A stretch of 64,000 bases of DNA from JANQEU01 sp965228045 (GTDB lineage Bacteria > Bacteroidota > Bacteroidia > Cytophagales > Cyclobacteriaceae), in the NCBI GenBank assembly GCA_965228045.1, contig OZ245789.1, positions 1,054,001-1,118,000 on the forward strand, in the 5' to 3' direction. The first letter of the stretch is position 1; each line of letters starts with the position of its first letter. The position numbers and the translations under genes were made by a program. Positions 23,112-32,899 of this stretch are shown piece by piece. Under the pieces are notes generated by a model, which worked only from the letters and a program-made list of their open reading frames with translations, was not told the origin of the DNA and made no database searches.

Positions 23112-24950
23112 TCAGCCCTTTGGTATGACGAAAGTGAATGTAGAACCTTTTCCAGGCTCACTTTCGGCCCAAATATCACCTTTTAAAAGTTTAACGAAGT
23201 CCTTGCAAAGCGCCAGCCCGATACCACTGCCTGATTCCCCGGCTGTTCCTGCTCGGGAATCCGAATCATAAGTAAAAAGTTTATCCAGTTGATTCTGATC
23301 CATACCTATACCTTCATCTTTTACAAAGGTCTTTATTTTGTTATTCTCATGCAGAATGGTCACCTCCACCACTCCATTTTCCTTTGAGAATTTCAGTGCA
23401 TTCGTAATAAGATTTCTGACGATGATAGAGAAAATCTTTTCATCCGAATCAAGAATGAATTTTTCCGGCACATTGAGGTGGATTTGGACATTTTTGTCAG
23501 GGTATACATTTTTTACTTCCTCAATTAACTTTTTCAGGCTCTCGGTAGCATCAAAGGTTGTTTTTTCCACATACTCACCCTGGAAACTGGTTCGGGCCCA
23601 TGTGATAAGGTTATTGATCAGATCGTTAAGCCCATTTACTTTCGTGCTGATGTAGGGTAACATTTTCTGCAATTCGTCCGGCTTGGCCATATTTCCGGAA
23701 ATGATCTCTGAGAGACTGACGATCATTTGAACCGGTGATCTTAAATCATGAGAGACGACGGCAAATACCTTCGACTTAAACTGATTGATCTCATCAAGAG
23801 CTTCTTTTTGACGCTCGATCTTTTGTCTGCTTTGATAGAGTAAATAGATAAAAACCAATGAGACCAGTATGACAAACCCGAGTACGATTATGATGTTTTT
23901 TCTAAAGGTTGATTGAGCTTCCCTTAGAGCATTTGTCCTTTGCAACAGCTGTATCTGAAGATCCTGCTCATTATAACGGGACAAATCCAGACGATATTTG
24001 ATGATGCTACTCTGGAGACTGTCCTCATATTCCAGGGCTTCGAGTTGAAATTGATAAGCGTTTTCGACATTGCCTAACGCCGCGTAAGCATTTGACAATG
24101 TTTCTGCACAAACCTGTACGACCTCTTTAACCCCGGTGGTCTTACCTAATCTATAGGCTTCTATCGCATGAGACAGTGCTTCACGGTGTTGATTTCTTAG
24201 CAAGAGGATTTCCGCTTGCATCTGATAGGCCCTGGATAGTCCCCGTATATCATTGGTGGGTACGGATAAATTCACGACGCTGTCCATTAAAATCTCGGAC
24301 TTGTCGATATTTCCGGATTTAAACTCCAATTCCCCACAATTGAAAAGAAAGATCGGCAGCATAAATTCCATGGTCTCATCAAATATTGACGTAGCCATCT
24401 CCAGATATTTTCTGGCGGAGTCCAGTTGATCATCGTCCAGATAAGACTTTCCGATGTTATTCATCATGGCAAACCTTCGATATTCTATACCCAATTGTTC
24501 GTACATCTTCATCGCCTGAAGGGAGTAATCGATGGCAGTGAGCTGATCACCTGCCATGCTGTAGACATTTCCAAGAAAACTAAGATTTCTGGTAATGGTA
24601 ATCGAATCTGCGAACGCTTTGGCAAGTTCATTTGATTTTTGAAGGTTGATAAGCGCCTCCAGGAGCTCTCCTCGGGACCAGTTGGCGGCTCCAATGCGAT
24701 TCAGAATTCTGGCTCTGAGCCGGTCATTTTTTTGATCGATAAGATCTAAAGACTTTTGTGACAATGAAAGTGAAATTTCAGGTTCAGAATAGACCCTTTT
24801 GTCAGATACTTCTAGTACGGCCAGGATTCTTTCTTCAAGGTCGGCAATCGAATCAGATAGTCGAAACAGACTGTCTGCATTGTCTCCCTGACTAAAACCT
24901 GGCTGCAGCCGAATGAGTATCATTAAAATCAGAAGTAGAATCCTTTTCAT
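23112..24950 (-). CDS. TPR-containing sensor histidine kinase
   Basis: Start at ATG 24950 (MKRILLLILMILIRLQPGFSQ signal peptide). The periplasmic part is a TPR superhelix (repeats such as GSAMAxDYSLQAMKMYEQLG-like units), followed by one transmembrane helix (IIIVLGFVILVSLVFIYLLY), a short coiled coil, a HisKA H-box (AVVSHDLRSPVQMI) and a full HATPase domain: N box NLITNALKFSKENG, G1 VKDEGIGMD, G2 SGSGIGLAL. There is no receiver or HTH domain in the protein and no response regulator adjacent. TPR-based sensor kinases of this build are widespread in Bacteroidota; the signal is unknown. Confidence 0.9.
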   Translation of the reverse strand: MKRILLLILMILIRLQPGFSQGDNADSLFRLSDSIADLEERILAVLEVSDKRVYSEPEISLSLSQKSLDLIDQKNDRLRARILNRIGAANWSRGELLEALINLQKSNELAKAFADSITITRNLSFLGNVYSMAGDQLTAIDYSLQAMKMYEQLGIEYRRFAMMNNIGKSYLDDDQLDSARKYLEMATSIFDETMEFMLPIFLFNCGELEFKSGNIDKSEILMDSVVNLSVPTNDIRGLSRAYQMQAEILLLRNQHREALSHAIEAYRLGKTTGVKEVVQVCAETLSNAYAALGNVENAYQFQLEALEYEDSLQSSIIKYRLDLSRYNEQDLQIQLLQRTNALREAQSTFRKNIIIVLGFVILVSLVFIYLLYQSRQKIERQKEALDEINQFKSKVFAVVSHDLRSPVQMIVSLSEIISGNMAKPDELQKMLPYISTKVNGLNDLINNLITWARTSFQGEYVEKTTFDATESLKKLIEEVKNVYPDKNVQIHLNVPEKFILDSDEKIFSIIVRNLITNALKFSKENGVVEVTILHENNKIKTFVKDEGIGMDQNQLDKLFTYDSDSRAGTAGESGSGIGLALCKDFVKLLKGDIWAESEPGKGSTFTFVIPKG

Positions 24951-25035
24951 AAGAGAGCTTATGAATAATTTAAAGTGAATTCCCAAGAACAACTAGCGAC
25001 TTTGAGATTAAGTGACAGGCTGACCCAATTGAAAA

Positions 25036-26166
25036 CTATCTATCCACCGGTGTTTCCATGAAAAGCCAGGCTATTCTTGTTACACTTTCACCATACCTGA
25101 CAGGGTTTATGTTCGTTAAAACTGCGATGACTAGTTCTTCCGAAGGATAGATCCAGAATTGGGTGATGCCACCAATGCTCCCTCCTGTATGACCCACAAA
25201 AAATTTCCCTCTTTCATCTTCTCCACTTGACCAGCCCATACCATAGTCAGTGGGATCTCCATTGGTAAGAAACTGGGTGTTTTGTAGTGTTTTGAGTGTC
25301 TCTTTTTCTAAGAATCCCGGTGTCATGTGGGCTCGACCAAATCTATTCAGATCTTCCACTGTCGAAATGAACCCACCTCCGGCCCATTTGTAGCTGTTGT
25401 CCACGTAGGGCGCGTTCACTACTCCGGAATCTGTTCTGATGTAAAAAGTTGTTCGGCCCGGAATATCCTGGTTGGCATAATCTGCAAGTGTATTTTTCAT
25501 GTCCAGAGGTTTAAAGACTTTTTTAGACATAAATTCAAGGAAGTCTGTTCCGGATGCACCTTCAACTACCGCGCTTATCAGATTCCAGCCATAACTGGAA
25601 TAGCTATAATCCGTACCCGGTTCGAAAAGAAGCGAGTCCTCTTTAAAAATCTCAAGGCCTTCAGATACGGTAGGATAAAACTTATCGCTTAGCATTTCAT
25701 TGCCCCGATAGTGGCGGACACCAGCTATATGGCCAGCAACTTGCCGTACCGTAATAGGATATTTTTTTTTCGGGAAATCCGGGACATAAGTTTGTACAGG
25801 CAGATCCGGGTCAAGTTTGCCCGATTCCATCAATACACCCAGAGCGGATGCAGAAAGTGTTTTTGAAACGCTTCCGATTCTAAACATGGTCTTAGCCGGA
25901 TCAACAGGCGTTTGCTGGTAGAGATTACTATAGCCAAAGCCCTCGGACCACACCAATTCATCTCCAATGGAGACTGCTATGGCCAGGCCGGGGATGGCAT
26001 TTTCATCCATTAAGCCTTTGACAATGGTAGTTGCTTCCTTCCTGGCATTACTGTAAACATCTTCTGAGGAAGGTGGTTTGGAATCTCCGCTTTGTGAACA
26101 GGAAAGTACTCCAATCGAAAGAATGACTAGGAATGGCCAAATTGGATTTTTTTTGCTCATGTGCAT
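25036..26166 (-). CDS. Class C beta-lactamase-family serine hydrolase lipoprotein
   Basis: 376 residues with lipobox VLSC (Cys23). Catalytic Ser99-x-x-Lys102 (SVSK), a Tyr in SYSSYGWN and a C-terminal HTGGS motif place it in the beta-lactamase / D-alanyl-D-alanine carboxypeptidase-like PF00144 family. It carries the usual GLAIAVSIGDELVWSEGFG opening. Monocistronic; divergent from the propeller-chemoreceptor gene. It is the third serine hydrolase of the penicillin-binding fold in the window. Start could also be the Met at codon 3. Confidence 0.85.
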   Translation of the reverse strand: MHMSKKNPIWPFLVILSIGVLSCSQSGDSKPPSSEDVYSNARKEATTIVKGLMDENAIPGLAIAVSIGDELVWSEGFGYSNLYQQTPVDPAKTMFRIGSVSKTLSASALGVLMESGKLDPDLPVQTYVPDFPKKKYPITVRQVAGHIAGVRHYRGNEMLSDKFYPTVSEGLEIFKEDSLLFEPGTDYSYSSYGWNLISAVVEGASGTDFLEFMSKKVFKPLDMKNTLADYANQDIPGRTTFYIRTDSGVVNAPYVDNSYKWAGGGFISTVEDLNRFGRAHMTPGFLEKETLKTLQNTQFLTNGDPTDYGMGWSSGEDERGKFFVGHTGGSIGGITQFWIYPSEELVIAVLTNINPVRYGESVTRIAWLFMETPVDR

Positions 26167-26365
26167 TTTAGACTGATTAAGAATACAATTTAACCACTTC
26201 GATGGACTGTATCATTTTACCCTCAAAATTGAATAGCCGCAGTCTCCGCAACGAGGTGCCAATTAAGAAATAATCAAGAATATTTAAATTTTTTCTTAAG
26301 ATTTTATTATATTTCTTTAAGCTGCCGACAAGCTGTTGTCCCTAATAAGGTCAACCAACCTGGAA

Positions 26366-29300
26366 ATGATGAGAGAGTTAGTTGCATGCCTCCTGATATG
26401 GAGTAGCGTTCAATCGAGCGCGCAATCAAATAATTTAAGATTTGTAAGACTTGGCACTGAAGATGGTCTGTCCCATACCATAGCTTCCACGGTTTACCAG
26501 GATAAATATGGATTTATCTGGGTAGGGACCGATGATGGTCTCAATCGTTACAATGGATACGAGTTTGAGATTTTTCGAAATGTACCTCAGGATTCCAATT
26601 CTATCAGTGATAACAGAATTCAATCCATAGCAGAAGGTCCGGATGGTATGCTATGGGTGGGAACCAGTAATGGACTTAATAGATATGACCCGACCAACGG
26701 CAAGTTTTATCGGTTTGTCTCCGATGAGGACAGCATCGGGGCCCTCTCGGGCAGAACCGTTTCAAAGATGTTTTATGACAGGGATGGAGTATTCTGGCTT
26801 GCCACGGAAATGGGTCTGGCCATATATGACCATCAACGGGAGGTTTTTCAGAACTTCCTTATCCCAAATGAGAGCGGAGTAATGTCAAATGTTACCGTAA
26901 ATGGTATCGCGGAGGACAAGGATGGTGTAAAATGGTTAGCTACATCTATAGGAGTGATCAGCATGGAAGGTAGGGGTGAAGGCTTTGTGAACCATACTGC
27001 TCTGGGTAAAACCAGCTCAAAAAATACGATAAGTATCTTCATTGACTCCGAAAACAGGCTTTGGGCAGGACATTTCAATAGCGGAGTAAGCTTATTGGAT
27101 TTGAATACAGGTCTGTATCGCTTCTTTCTGAACGAACCGGACAACGACAATTCCATTTCCAATAACTACGTCTATCAAACAGAGGAAGATGAGCATGGGC
27201 AGATTTGGGTCTGCACGGACAATGGACTTAACAGATATCTTGGTTCAGGCAGGTTTATGAGTTATCATAATGAACCTGGTAACGAAGAAAGCCTTAGCAG
27301 CAACATCGTGAATGAGATCCTCTTTGATCGACAGAACAGGATGTGGGTGACGACCCGACTGGGTGGGGTATGCTTCTATGATGAAGCCATGTATAAGTTT
27401 AACCACATCAGGAGTAATCCTCTTGATCCTCAGAGCCTTTCAAGCAACAAAATAGGTGGATATACAGAAGGTCCTCCTGGGAGATTGATAGTGGGAACAG
27501 ATGGAGCTGGTGTGAATTTTTATGATCGGGTGACCAATACATTCGAGCAGCTCAGACGAAATCCAGATAATCCCAATAATACCCTGTCATCGGATAAGAT
27601 TCTCGCATTGGAGTATGACCGATATGGCGGACTTTGGCTTGGAACATGGGGCGGTGGCTTGAACTTTTACAATGAGCGCACCGGACAGATAAGGAACTAT
27701 AGACACGATCCAAATGATCCGAATTCCATTACGGATGACAATATTTTCTCAATATTCGAGGACAGTAATGGGAATGTATGGGTTGGCTCATGGGGCAATG
27801 GACTTTCCAAATACAACAGGGACACAGACGATTTCAAACAATTTCCACATACTCCGGGAGACCCTAATTCAATAAGTGGCACTGCCATTTACGGAATCCA
27901 GGAAGATGCCGGGGGAAATCTTTGGTTTGCCATGGAATCAACTGGTCTCGAAAAATTCGACCCTGTTTCGGAGACCTTCACAAATTTCAATGTTGTGGAA
28001 GGAGAAAACTCAATTTCCAGCAATGATCTGGTTTCGATCCATATTGATTCCGAAGGATACATTTGGGCGGGGACTAATGGAGGAGGTGTAAACCGGTATG
28101 ATCCCGAATCGGACGTCTTTAAGGCGTATACCCTTGAAGACGGTCTGCCAAATAATGTGGTCAACGGCATACTTGAAGACAATGACGGATTCATCTGGAT
28201 GAGTACTAATAACGGACTCAGTCGATTCGATCCGGAAACTGAAACTTTTACAAACTATCGCGCGAAAGATGGCCTGCAGGACAATCAATTTATGCCAAGA
28301 AATAGTTTAAAAATGTCAACCGGTGAATTGGTTTTTGGGGGTAATAATGGTTTCAATATGTTTGATCCCACCAAGCTCACGAAGAACCAGACGGCACCAC
28401 CCGTCTACATTACCGACTTTAGTTTGTTCAATGAAAAAGTTCAACTTTCCGAATCCGGGATACTTCGGCAGAATCCGATGTTTACGAAAGAGATTGAGTT
28501 GAATTACGACCAAAACTTCTTTTCCTTTGATTATACAGCCATCAATTATACGAATGCGGAAAGCAATACGTACCAGTATATTCTTGAAGGACTCAATGAA
28601 GATTGGGTAAACATCGGAAATGACCGCCGAGTTTCCTTTACGGACGTTGATCCTGGTTCCTACATTTTTAAGGTGAAAGCGGCTAACAACGATGGCATTT
28701 GGAATGAAACTCCGGCATCAATGACCATCACAATAGTCCCACCTTTCTGGGCCACGTGGTGGTTCCGAATTTTGTCTGCAATTATTGTGATTGGAGGAGT
28801 GACGTATCTGTATCGTCGACAGATCAATCAGGAGCGAAAAAACCAGCGACTTCTCGAAGAGCGGATTCAGATTTCCACCAGCCAGATCAAGGACCAAAAT
28901 GATGAGTTGCAGGAACAAAAGGACAATCTGCAGAAGGCCGTAGAGGAGACCAATTACGTATTGCGTCAAGCCATAGAATCAGGAAAATTCAGTGAGGCGC
29001 GGATAAGTGTGGATGACAAGACCGGATCATGGAAGGAGCTGGGACAGATGATTAATCAGTTGTTTGACACAATACTGGAACCATTCAGCGGGATCAATGA
29101 AATCGTAGATGCGATGGCTCATGGTGACCTGACGAAGCGATATACCAGAGATGCAAGGGGTGATGTGCATAATCTGACACAAAATTTAAACAAGGCACTG
29201 GATAATTTGTCGGAATTACTCGAGGGTGTGTCGGGTAGTGTCGACAAGATTGGAGAAGCTTCCGCGGTTATGGCAAGTACTGGTGAAGAAATGGGGGTAA

Positions 29301-30199
29301 ACTCCGGAGAGATTGCAGCTGCGATTGCGCAGATGAGCTCAGGTGCACAGAGCCAGGTCACCAAGGTTGATGAATCTTCTAACCTGATTGAGGGGATTGT
29401 GAATTCGTCAGCGGAAATGGGTGAGCAGGCAAAGACAATCAATGACGCTGCCAAACACGGCGTCCAATTAAGTCAGGATGGAAAGGGTTTAATTGACAAG
29501 GTATCCATAAGCATTGAGGACCTGATCCGATACTCTCAGGAATCAAATGAGGCCATCACCATGCTTACTCAGAGGGCAGACGATATTACCAGGGCCCTGA
29601 GTATTATCAAAGATATTGCCGCACAGACGAACCTGCTGGCACTCAATGCCGCCATTGAAGCGGCTCAGGCGGGGGATGCTGGACGAGGGTTTGCAGTTGT
29701 AGCCGAAGAGGTGCGGAAGCTTGCAGAAGATTCGAAAAACTCTACCAAAGAGATCGAATCCATGGTCGGTCATGTCCAGGAGGCCACACGAACAACGGCC
29801 AATCTCATTGATAGAATGAACCAAAGTGTGAAGGAGGGGGGTGCCGCGTCCGGAGACGCAGCGAAGTCTTTTCAGGAAATAGCAAATTCGTATTCGGAAA
29901 CGCTGATGCTATCTGAGAACATTGTAGCTGCCACAAGGCAACAAACTGATGACGTAAAGCAGGTTCTGAGCATCACTGAAAGCATTGTGGTGATCGCGGA
30001 ACAGACCGCAGCAGGAACAGAGGAAGTCGCGACATCTTCTGCTGAGTTGTCCTCAGGCATGGATAATTTCAATTCAAATACTGGTGAAGTTTCACGAATT
30101 GTAGATGAACTTAGAAAGAAAGTCAGCCATTTCAACCTAAAAAAGACTGAGAATTACGATCAGGTCCTATCTAATGGATCAAATGGTCACTCTTCCTGA
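26366..30199 (+). CDS. Two-component-propeller / Y_Y_Y / methyl-accepting chemoreceptor fusion
   Basis: About 1277 residues. I choose ATG 26366 (signal peptide MMRELVACLLIWSSVQSSAQ) over TTG 26336. The periplasmic part has about 14 Reg_prop repeats (signature GxIWVGTxxGLNRY), enough for two seven-bladed propellers, then a Y_Y_Y domain (YQYILEGLNEDWVNIGND). One transmembrane helix (WFRILSAIIVIGGVTYLY), a coiled coil, a HAMP-like segment (MAHGDLTKRYTRDARGD) and a full chemoreceptor signalling domain follow, with hairpin tip QTNLLALNAAIEAAQAGDAG. Propeller sensors normally end in a histidine kinase; here a CheA-coupling domain replaces it. No cheA or cheW is in the window. Its 3' end overlaps the opposite chemoreceptor gene by 13 nt. 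Confidence 0.9.
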   Translation: MMRELVACLLIWSSVQSSAQSNNLRFVRLGTEDGLSHTIASTVYQDKYGFIWVGTDDGLNRYNGYEFEIFRNVPQDSNSISDNRIQSIAEGPDGMLWVGTSNGLNRYDPTNGKFYRFVSDEDSIGALSGRTVSKMFYDRDGVFWLATEMGLAIYDHQREVFQNFLIPNESGVMSNVTVNGIAEDKDGVKWLATSIGVISMEGRGEGFVNHTALGKTSSKNTISIFIDSENRLWAGHFNSGVSLLDLNTGLYRFFLNEPDNDNSISNNYVYQTEEDEHGQIWVCTDNGLNRYLGSGRFMSYHNEPGNEESLSSNIVNEILFDRQNRMWVTTRLGGVCFYDEAMYKFNHIRSNPLDPQSLSSNKIGGYTEGPPGRLIVGTDGAGVNFYDRVTNTFEQLRRNPDNPNNTLSSDKILALEYDRYGGLWLGTWGGGLNFYNERTGQIRNYRHDPNDPNSITDDNIFSIFEDSNGNVWVGSWGNGLSKYNRDTDDFKQFPHTPGDPNSISGTAIYGIQEDAGGNLWFAMESTGLEKFDPVSETFTNFNVVEGENSISSNDLVSIHIDSEGYIWAGTNGGGVNRYDPESDVFKAYTLEDGLPNNVVNGILEDNDGFIWMSTNNGLSRFDPETETFTNYRAKDGLQDNQFMPRNSLKMSTGELVFGGNNGFNMFDPTKLTKNQTAPPVYITDFSLFNEKVQLSESGILRQNPMFTKEIELNYDQNFFSFDYTAINYTNAESNTYQYILEGLNEDWVNIGNDRRVSFTDVDPGSYIFKVKAANNDGIWNETPASMTITIVPPFWATWWFRILSAIIVIGGVTYLYRRQINQERKNQRLLEERIQISTSQIKDQNDELQEQKDNLQKAVEETNYVLRQAIESGKFSEARISVDDKTGSWKELGQMINQLFDTILEPFSGINEIVDAMAHGDLTKRYTRDARGDVHNLTQNLNKALDNLSELLEGVSGSVDKIGEASAVMASTGEEMGVNSGEIAAAIAQMSSGAQSQVTKVDESSNLIEGIVNSSAEMGEQAKTINDAAKHGVQLSQDGKGLIDKVSISIEDLIRYSQESNEAITMLTQRADDITRALSIIKDIAAQTNLLALNAAIEAAQAGDAGRGFAVVAEEVRKLAEDSKNSTKEIESMVGHVQEATRTTANLIDRMNQSVKEGGAASGDAAKSFQEIANSYSETLMLSENIVAATRQQTDDVKQVLSITESIVVIAEQTAAGTEEVATSSAELSSGMDNFNSNTGEVSRIVDELRKKVSHFNLKKTENYDQVLSNGSNGHSS

Positions 30200-32703
30200 T
30201 TTTTCAACTTAAATCGTTCTGCTTTCGCGGCAAGATCGGACACAATCTGGTCAATATTTCTGATCTGGTCAGAAAAGGATTCCATCCCTGCTGACAGTTC
30301 TGTTGCCGAAGAAGCTACCTCTTCGGTTCCAGTGGCTGTTTGTTCTGCAATGACCACGACACCTTCGATGTTTTCCACAACGGAACGAATATTTGCAATT
30401 TGCTCCTTGACCGCATCCACTATGGTGATGGACAGATCCAGGTTGCCACTTGCTGATTTCGTGATCTCCTCGAAGGAGCTGTTCACTGCTTTTGTAGCCT
30501 TCTGACCACCTTCAATACTGACATTCATTCCTCGCATGAGCGAAGCCGTACTTTTGGTGTCGTTTTGAATGTCAAGGATTAGCTTCTCGATTTCTTTTGT
30601 GCTCTTTTGACTATCATCGGCCAATTTGCGGATTTCCTCAGCCACCACCGCAAACCCTCGTCCTGCATCACCTGCCTGGGCGGCCTCGATGGCAGCGTTC
30701 AGAGCAAGTAAGTTGGTTTGTGATGCTATGTCATTTATGATGCCGACTACACTATTGATTTGCTGGGACCGATCTGTAAGAATACCAACGGAGATGTTTG
30801 TTTTGTTCGCAAATTCTGAAATGTCTTTCATGCTGGATTGAATGTCCTGGATGAACTTAAGCCCTTCAGTACTTTTTTCATTGACCAGCTTGGCGGAGTC
30901 GTTGATGGCTTCGGCTTTTTTACCCATTTCATTGGAGGATTTCATTACATCCTCAATACGACTGGAAGATTCATCCACTTTGCGTACTTGTGCCTGTGCC
31001 CCTTCACTGATCTGACCTATTGCGGATGCGATTTCCGAAGTGCTTGTATTCATTTCATCGCTGGAGCTCAACATTTCATCGTTTGACTCCTTGATGCTCA
31101 TGGAGTTGGATTTAATGTCCATGATCAAATCACCAAGGCTATCCAGGGCTCTGTTCAGCTTTTCTGAAAGCAGCAAAATATCTCCTTTTACATTTTTACT
31201 AAACCTCTGTGAGAGGTCTCCTTCTGCCATCGAGTTTGCGATATCGTTCACCTCCATCACCGGGGTGGACAGACTCTTGATCAGCTGGTTGATAGATTCG
31301 CTCAGATCTTTCCAAATTCCGGTTTTACCAAAAGTATCAATCCTGACGGCCAGATTACCTTCCAGTCCGGCCTGCTGTATGACGAGATCAGTCTCAGACA
31401 AAACATTCTTAAGATTTTCTCTCATTTGAGCAAGGGAGTCACCCAGTATATCTTTGCTACCGGATGCTGCGAAGCTGGTATTTAATTTCCCTTCTCCAAT
31501 CTCTGTGGCGAACTGTGATTTCCTGATAAGGTCATCCATCAATTCATTCACCGAACGGGATATCTGGCTCAGTTCGTCTGCCCCCTGAACATCCAGTTTT
31601 TGTTCCGGATTAAGATTACCGGAGGCAAGGGATCTGAGAAGCGTATTAGAGCTATCAAGGGATTTTGTAATCCTGAAAGTTATCCGCCAGGTGAAGTAAG
31701 AAAGGGCTGCTAAGCCAATCAACATCACAATCAATGAAACAGCAAAAGTCAGATAGTAGGGTTTCAATATTTCTGATTGAGGGATCATAACACCTACGAT
31801 CCATTTGGAAGAAGAACGTCCTATGTCTATCGGTGCGATAGAAAGGTAGACATCTTCATTTAGTGTGGGATCGTAGGTAGTAAATGAAGTTTCCTCCTTA
31901 TTTAAAATCGAATTTCGGTTTTCTTCGGAAAGCCCTTCGTAAAAAGGCAGCGATCCTATTGGCTTGCTGTACAATGAGGCGTCCTGGTGAGCGATAATGG
32001 TTCCGTTATTGCTTAGGATAAATGCGAAACTTCGATCCATGAAATCTATTTCTGACATGGAAGCGTAATCTTCTACAGTCATATCCGATCCGATTAGTCC
32101 TACAAACCTGTTGTTCACAATGATCGGTACGGATGGGGACACTCCAAGGATTGAGTCACCCGAGACATTCGCGTAGTCATAGTCCGCATACCAGTAAGGG
32201 TCTGTAAGAAGTTCGACCTTTTTTTCCTTTTGTATGGCATAAATACTTCCCGCTACATCTCCATTCAAATTGGCGAGTTCCCGGCTGCTTTGAAGCTGCC
32301 CATCCCTCATGTAAAAGTTGGCGCGTTCCCGGCCATAATTCCGAAAATAAGTAGAGTCGATAGCAGATAATTCCCAACTCATCCATACTGCATCGTATTT
32401 AGGATAGGCTTCCAAAACCCTCACCATTAACTTTTTCCGAAGTGAGTCCCTTAAAGGGGTTGGGTAATCAAGGTATCCTTCCATTGCATAAGCCATGGAG
32501 CGAGCCACGGCCATGTCCTCGTTTATGGTGGATTTTACATCACGGGCCTTCTGCAGCGCATAGGCATCTGCAAGTTTTTGGGCCTCATCTACTACTTTTT
32601 GTCTCAAGCTTACAGCCAGGTAGCCGAATGTTCCAATGTATGTAAAAATGGAAATGCCAAGTACAAAAAGGAGCATTCTCCTTTTTATAGTCATGTCTAT
32701 CAA
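30187..32703 (-). CDS. Cache-domain methyl-accepting chemotaxis protein
   Basis: 838 residues. N-terminal transmembrane helix (LLFVLGISIFTYIGTFGYLA), a periplasmic double-Cache ligand domain (about residues 40-305, with DPYWYADYDYANVSGD and VGLIGSDMTVEDY typical of dCache_1), a second helix (LTFAVSLIVMLIGLAALSYF), several HAMP-like units (GNLNPEQKLDVQGADE, GEGKLNTSFAASGSKD, AEGDLSQRFSKNVKGD) and a chemoreceptor signalling domain with tip QTNLLALNAAIEAAQAGDAG. That tip is identical to the neighbour's, so the two signalling modules are paralogous. The stacked HAMP units suggest signal integration. Start may be the Met at codon 4. Confidence 0.93.
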   Translation of the reverse strand: MIDMTIKRRMLLFVLGISIFTYIGTFGYLAVSLRQKVVDEAQKLADAYALQKARDVKSTINEDMAVARSMAYAMEGYLDYPTPLRDSLRKKLMVRVLEAYPKYDAVWMSWELSAIDSTYFRNYGRERANFYMRDGQLQSSRELANLNGDVAGSIYAIQKEKKVELLTDPYWYADYDYANVSGDSILGVSPSVPIIVNNRFVGLIGSDMTVEDYASMSEIDFMDRSFAFILSNNGTIIAHQDASLYSKPIGSLPFYEGLSEENRNSILNKEETSFTTYDPTLNEDVYLSIAPIDIGRSSSKWIVGVMIPQSEILKPYYLTFAVSLIVMLIGLAALSYFTWRITFRITKSLDSSNTLLRSLASGNLNPEQKLDVQGADELSQISRSVNELMDDLIRKSQFATEIGEGKLNTSFAASGSKDILGDSLAQMRENLKNVLSETDLVIQQAGLEGNLAVRIDTFGKTGIWKDLSESINQLIKSLSTPVMEVNDIANSMAEGDLSQRFSKNVKGDILLLSEKLNRALDSLGDLIMDIKSNSMSIKESNDEMLSSSDEMNTSTSEIASAIGQISEGAQAQVRKVDESSSRIEDVMKSSNEMGKKAEAINDSAKLVNEKSTEGLKFIQDIQSSMKDISEFANKTNISVGILTDRSQQINSVVGIINDIASQTNLLALNAAIEAAQAGDAGRGFAVVAEEIRKLADDSQKSTKEIEKLILDIQNDTKSTASLMRGMNVSIEGGQKATKAVNSSFEEITKSASGNLDLSITIVDAVKEQIANIRSVVENIEGVVVIAEQTATGTEEVASSATELSAGMESFSDQIRNIDQIVSDLAAKAERFKLKNQEE

Positions 32704-32899
32704 TTGGTCGTCTGAACAAGCCTCAATTTACCAAATTCTGAATGTAAATGCTGGATTTTTAGATGATCATGTTGCTCTGACCCTTTAAATTATGAAATTG
32801 GTAATATGATTTATGTGTTAAGCTGGGCGAATTCCAGAATTCCTGTAATGGAATTTTTATGTGACACATTATTTTTAATTTTAACAAAAAAGCCTGGAT

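Noticed and set aside
26336..26338. TTG start for the propeller-chemoreceptor gene
   Set aside because: The ATG 30 nt later gives a compact signal peptide; the extra residues add nothing recognisable.
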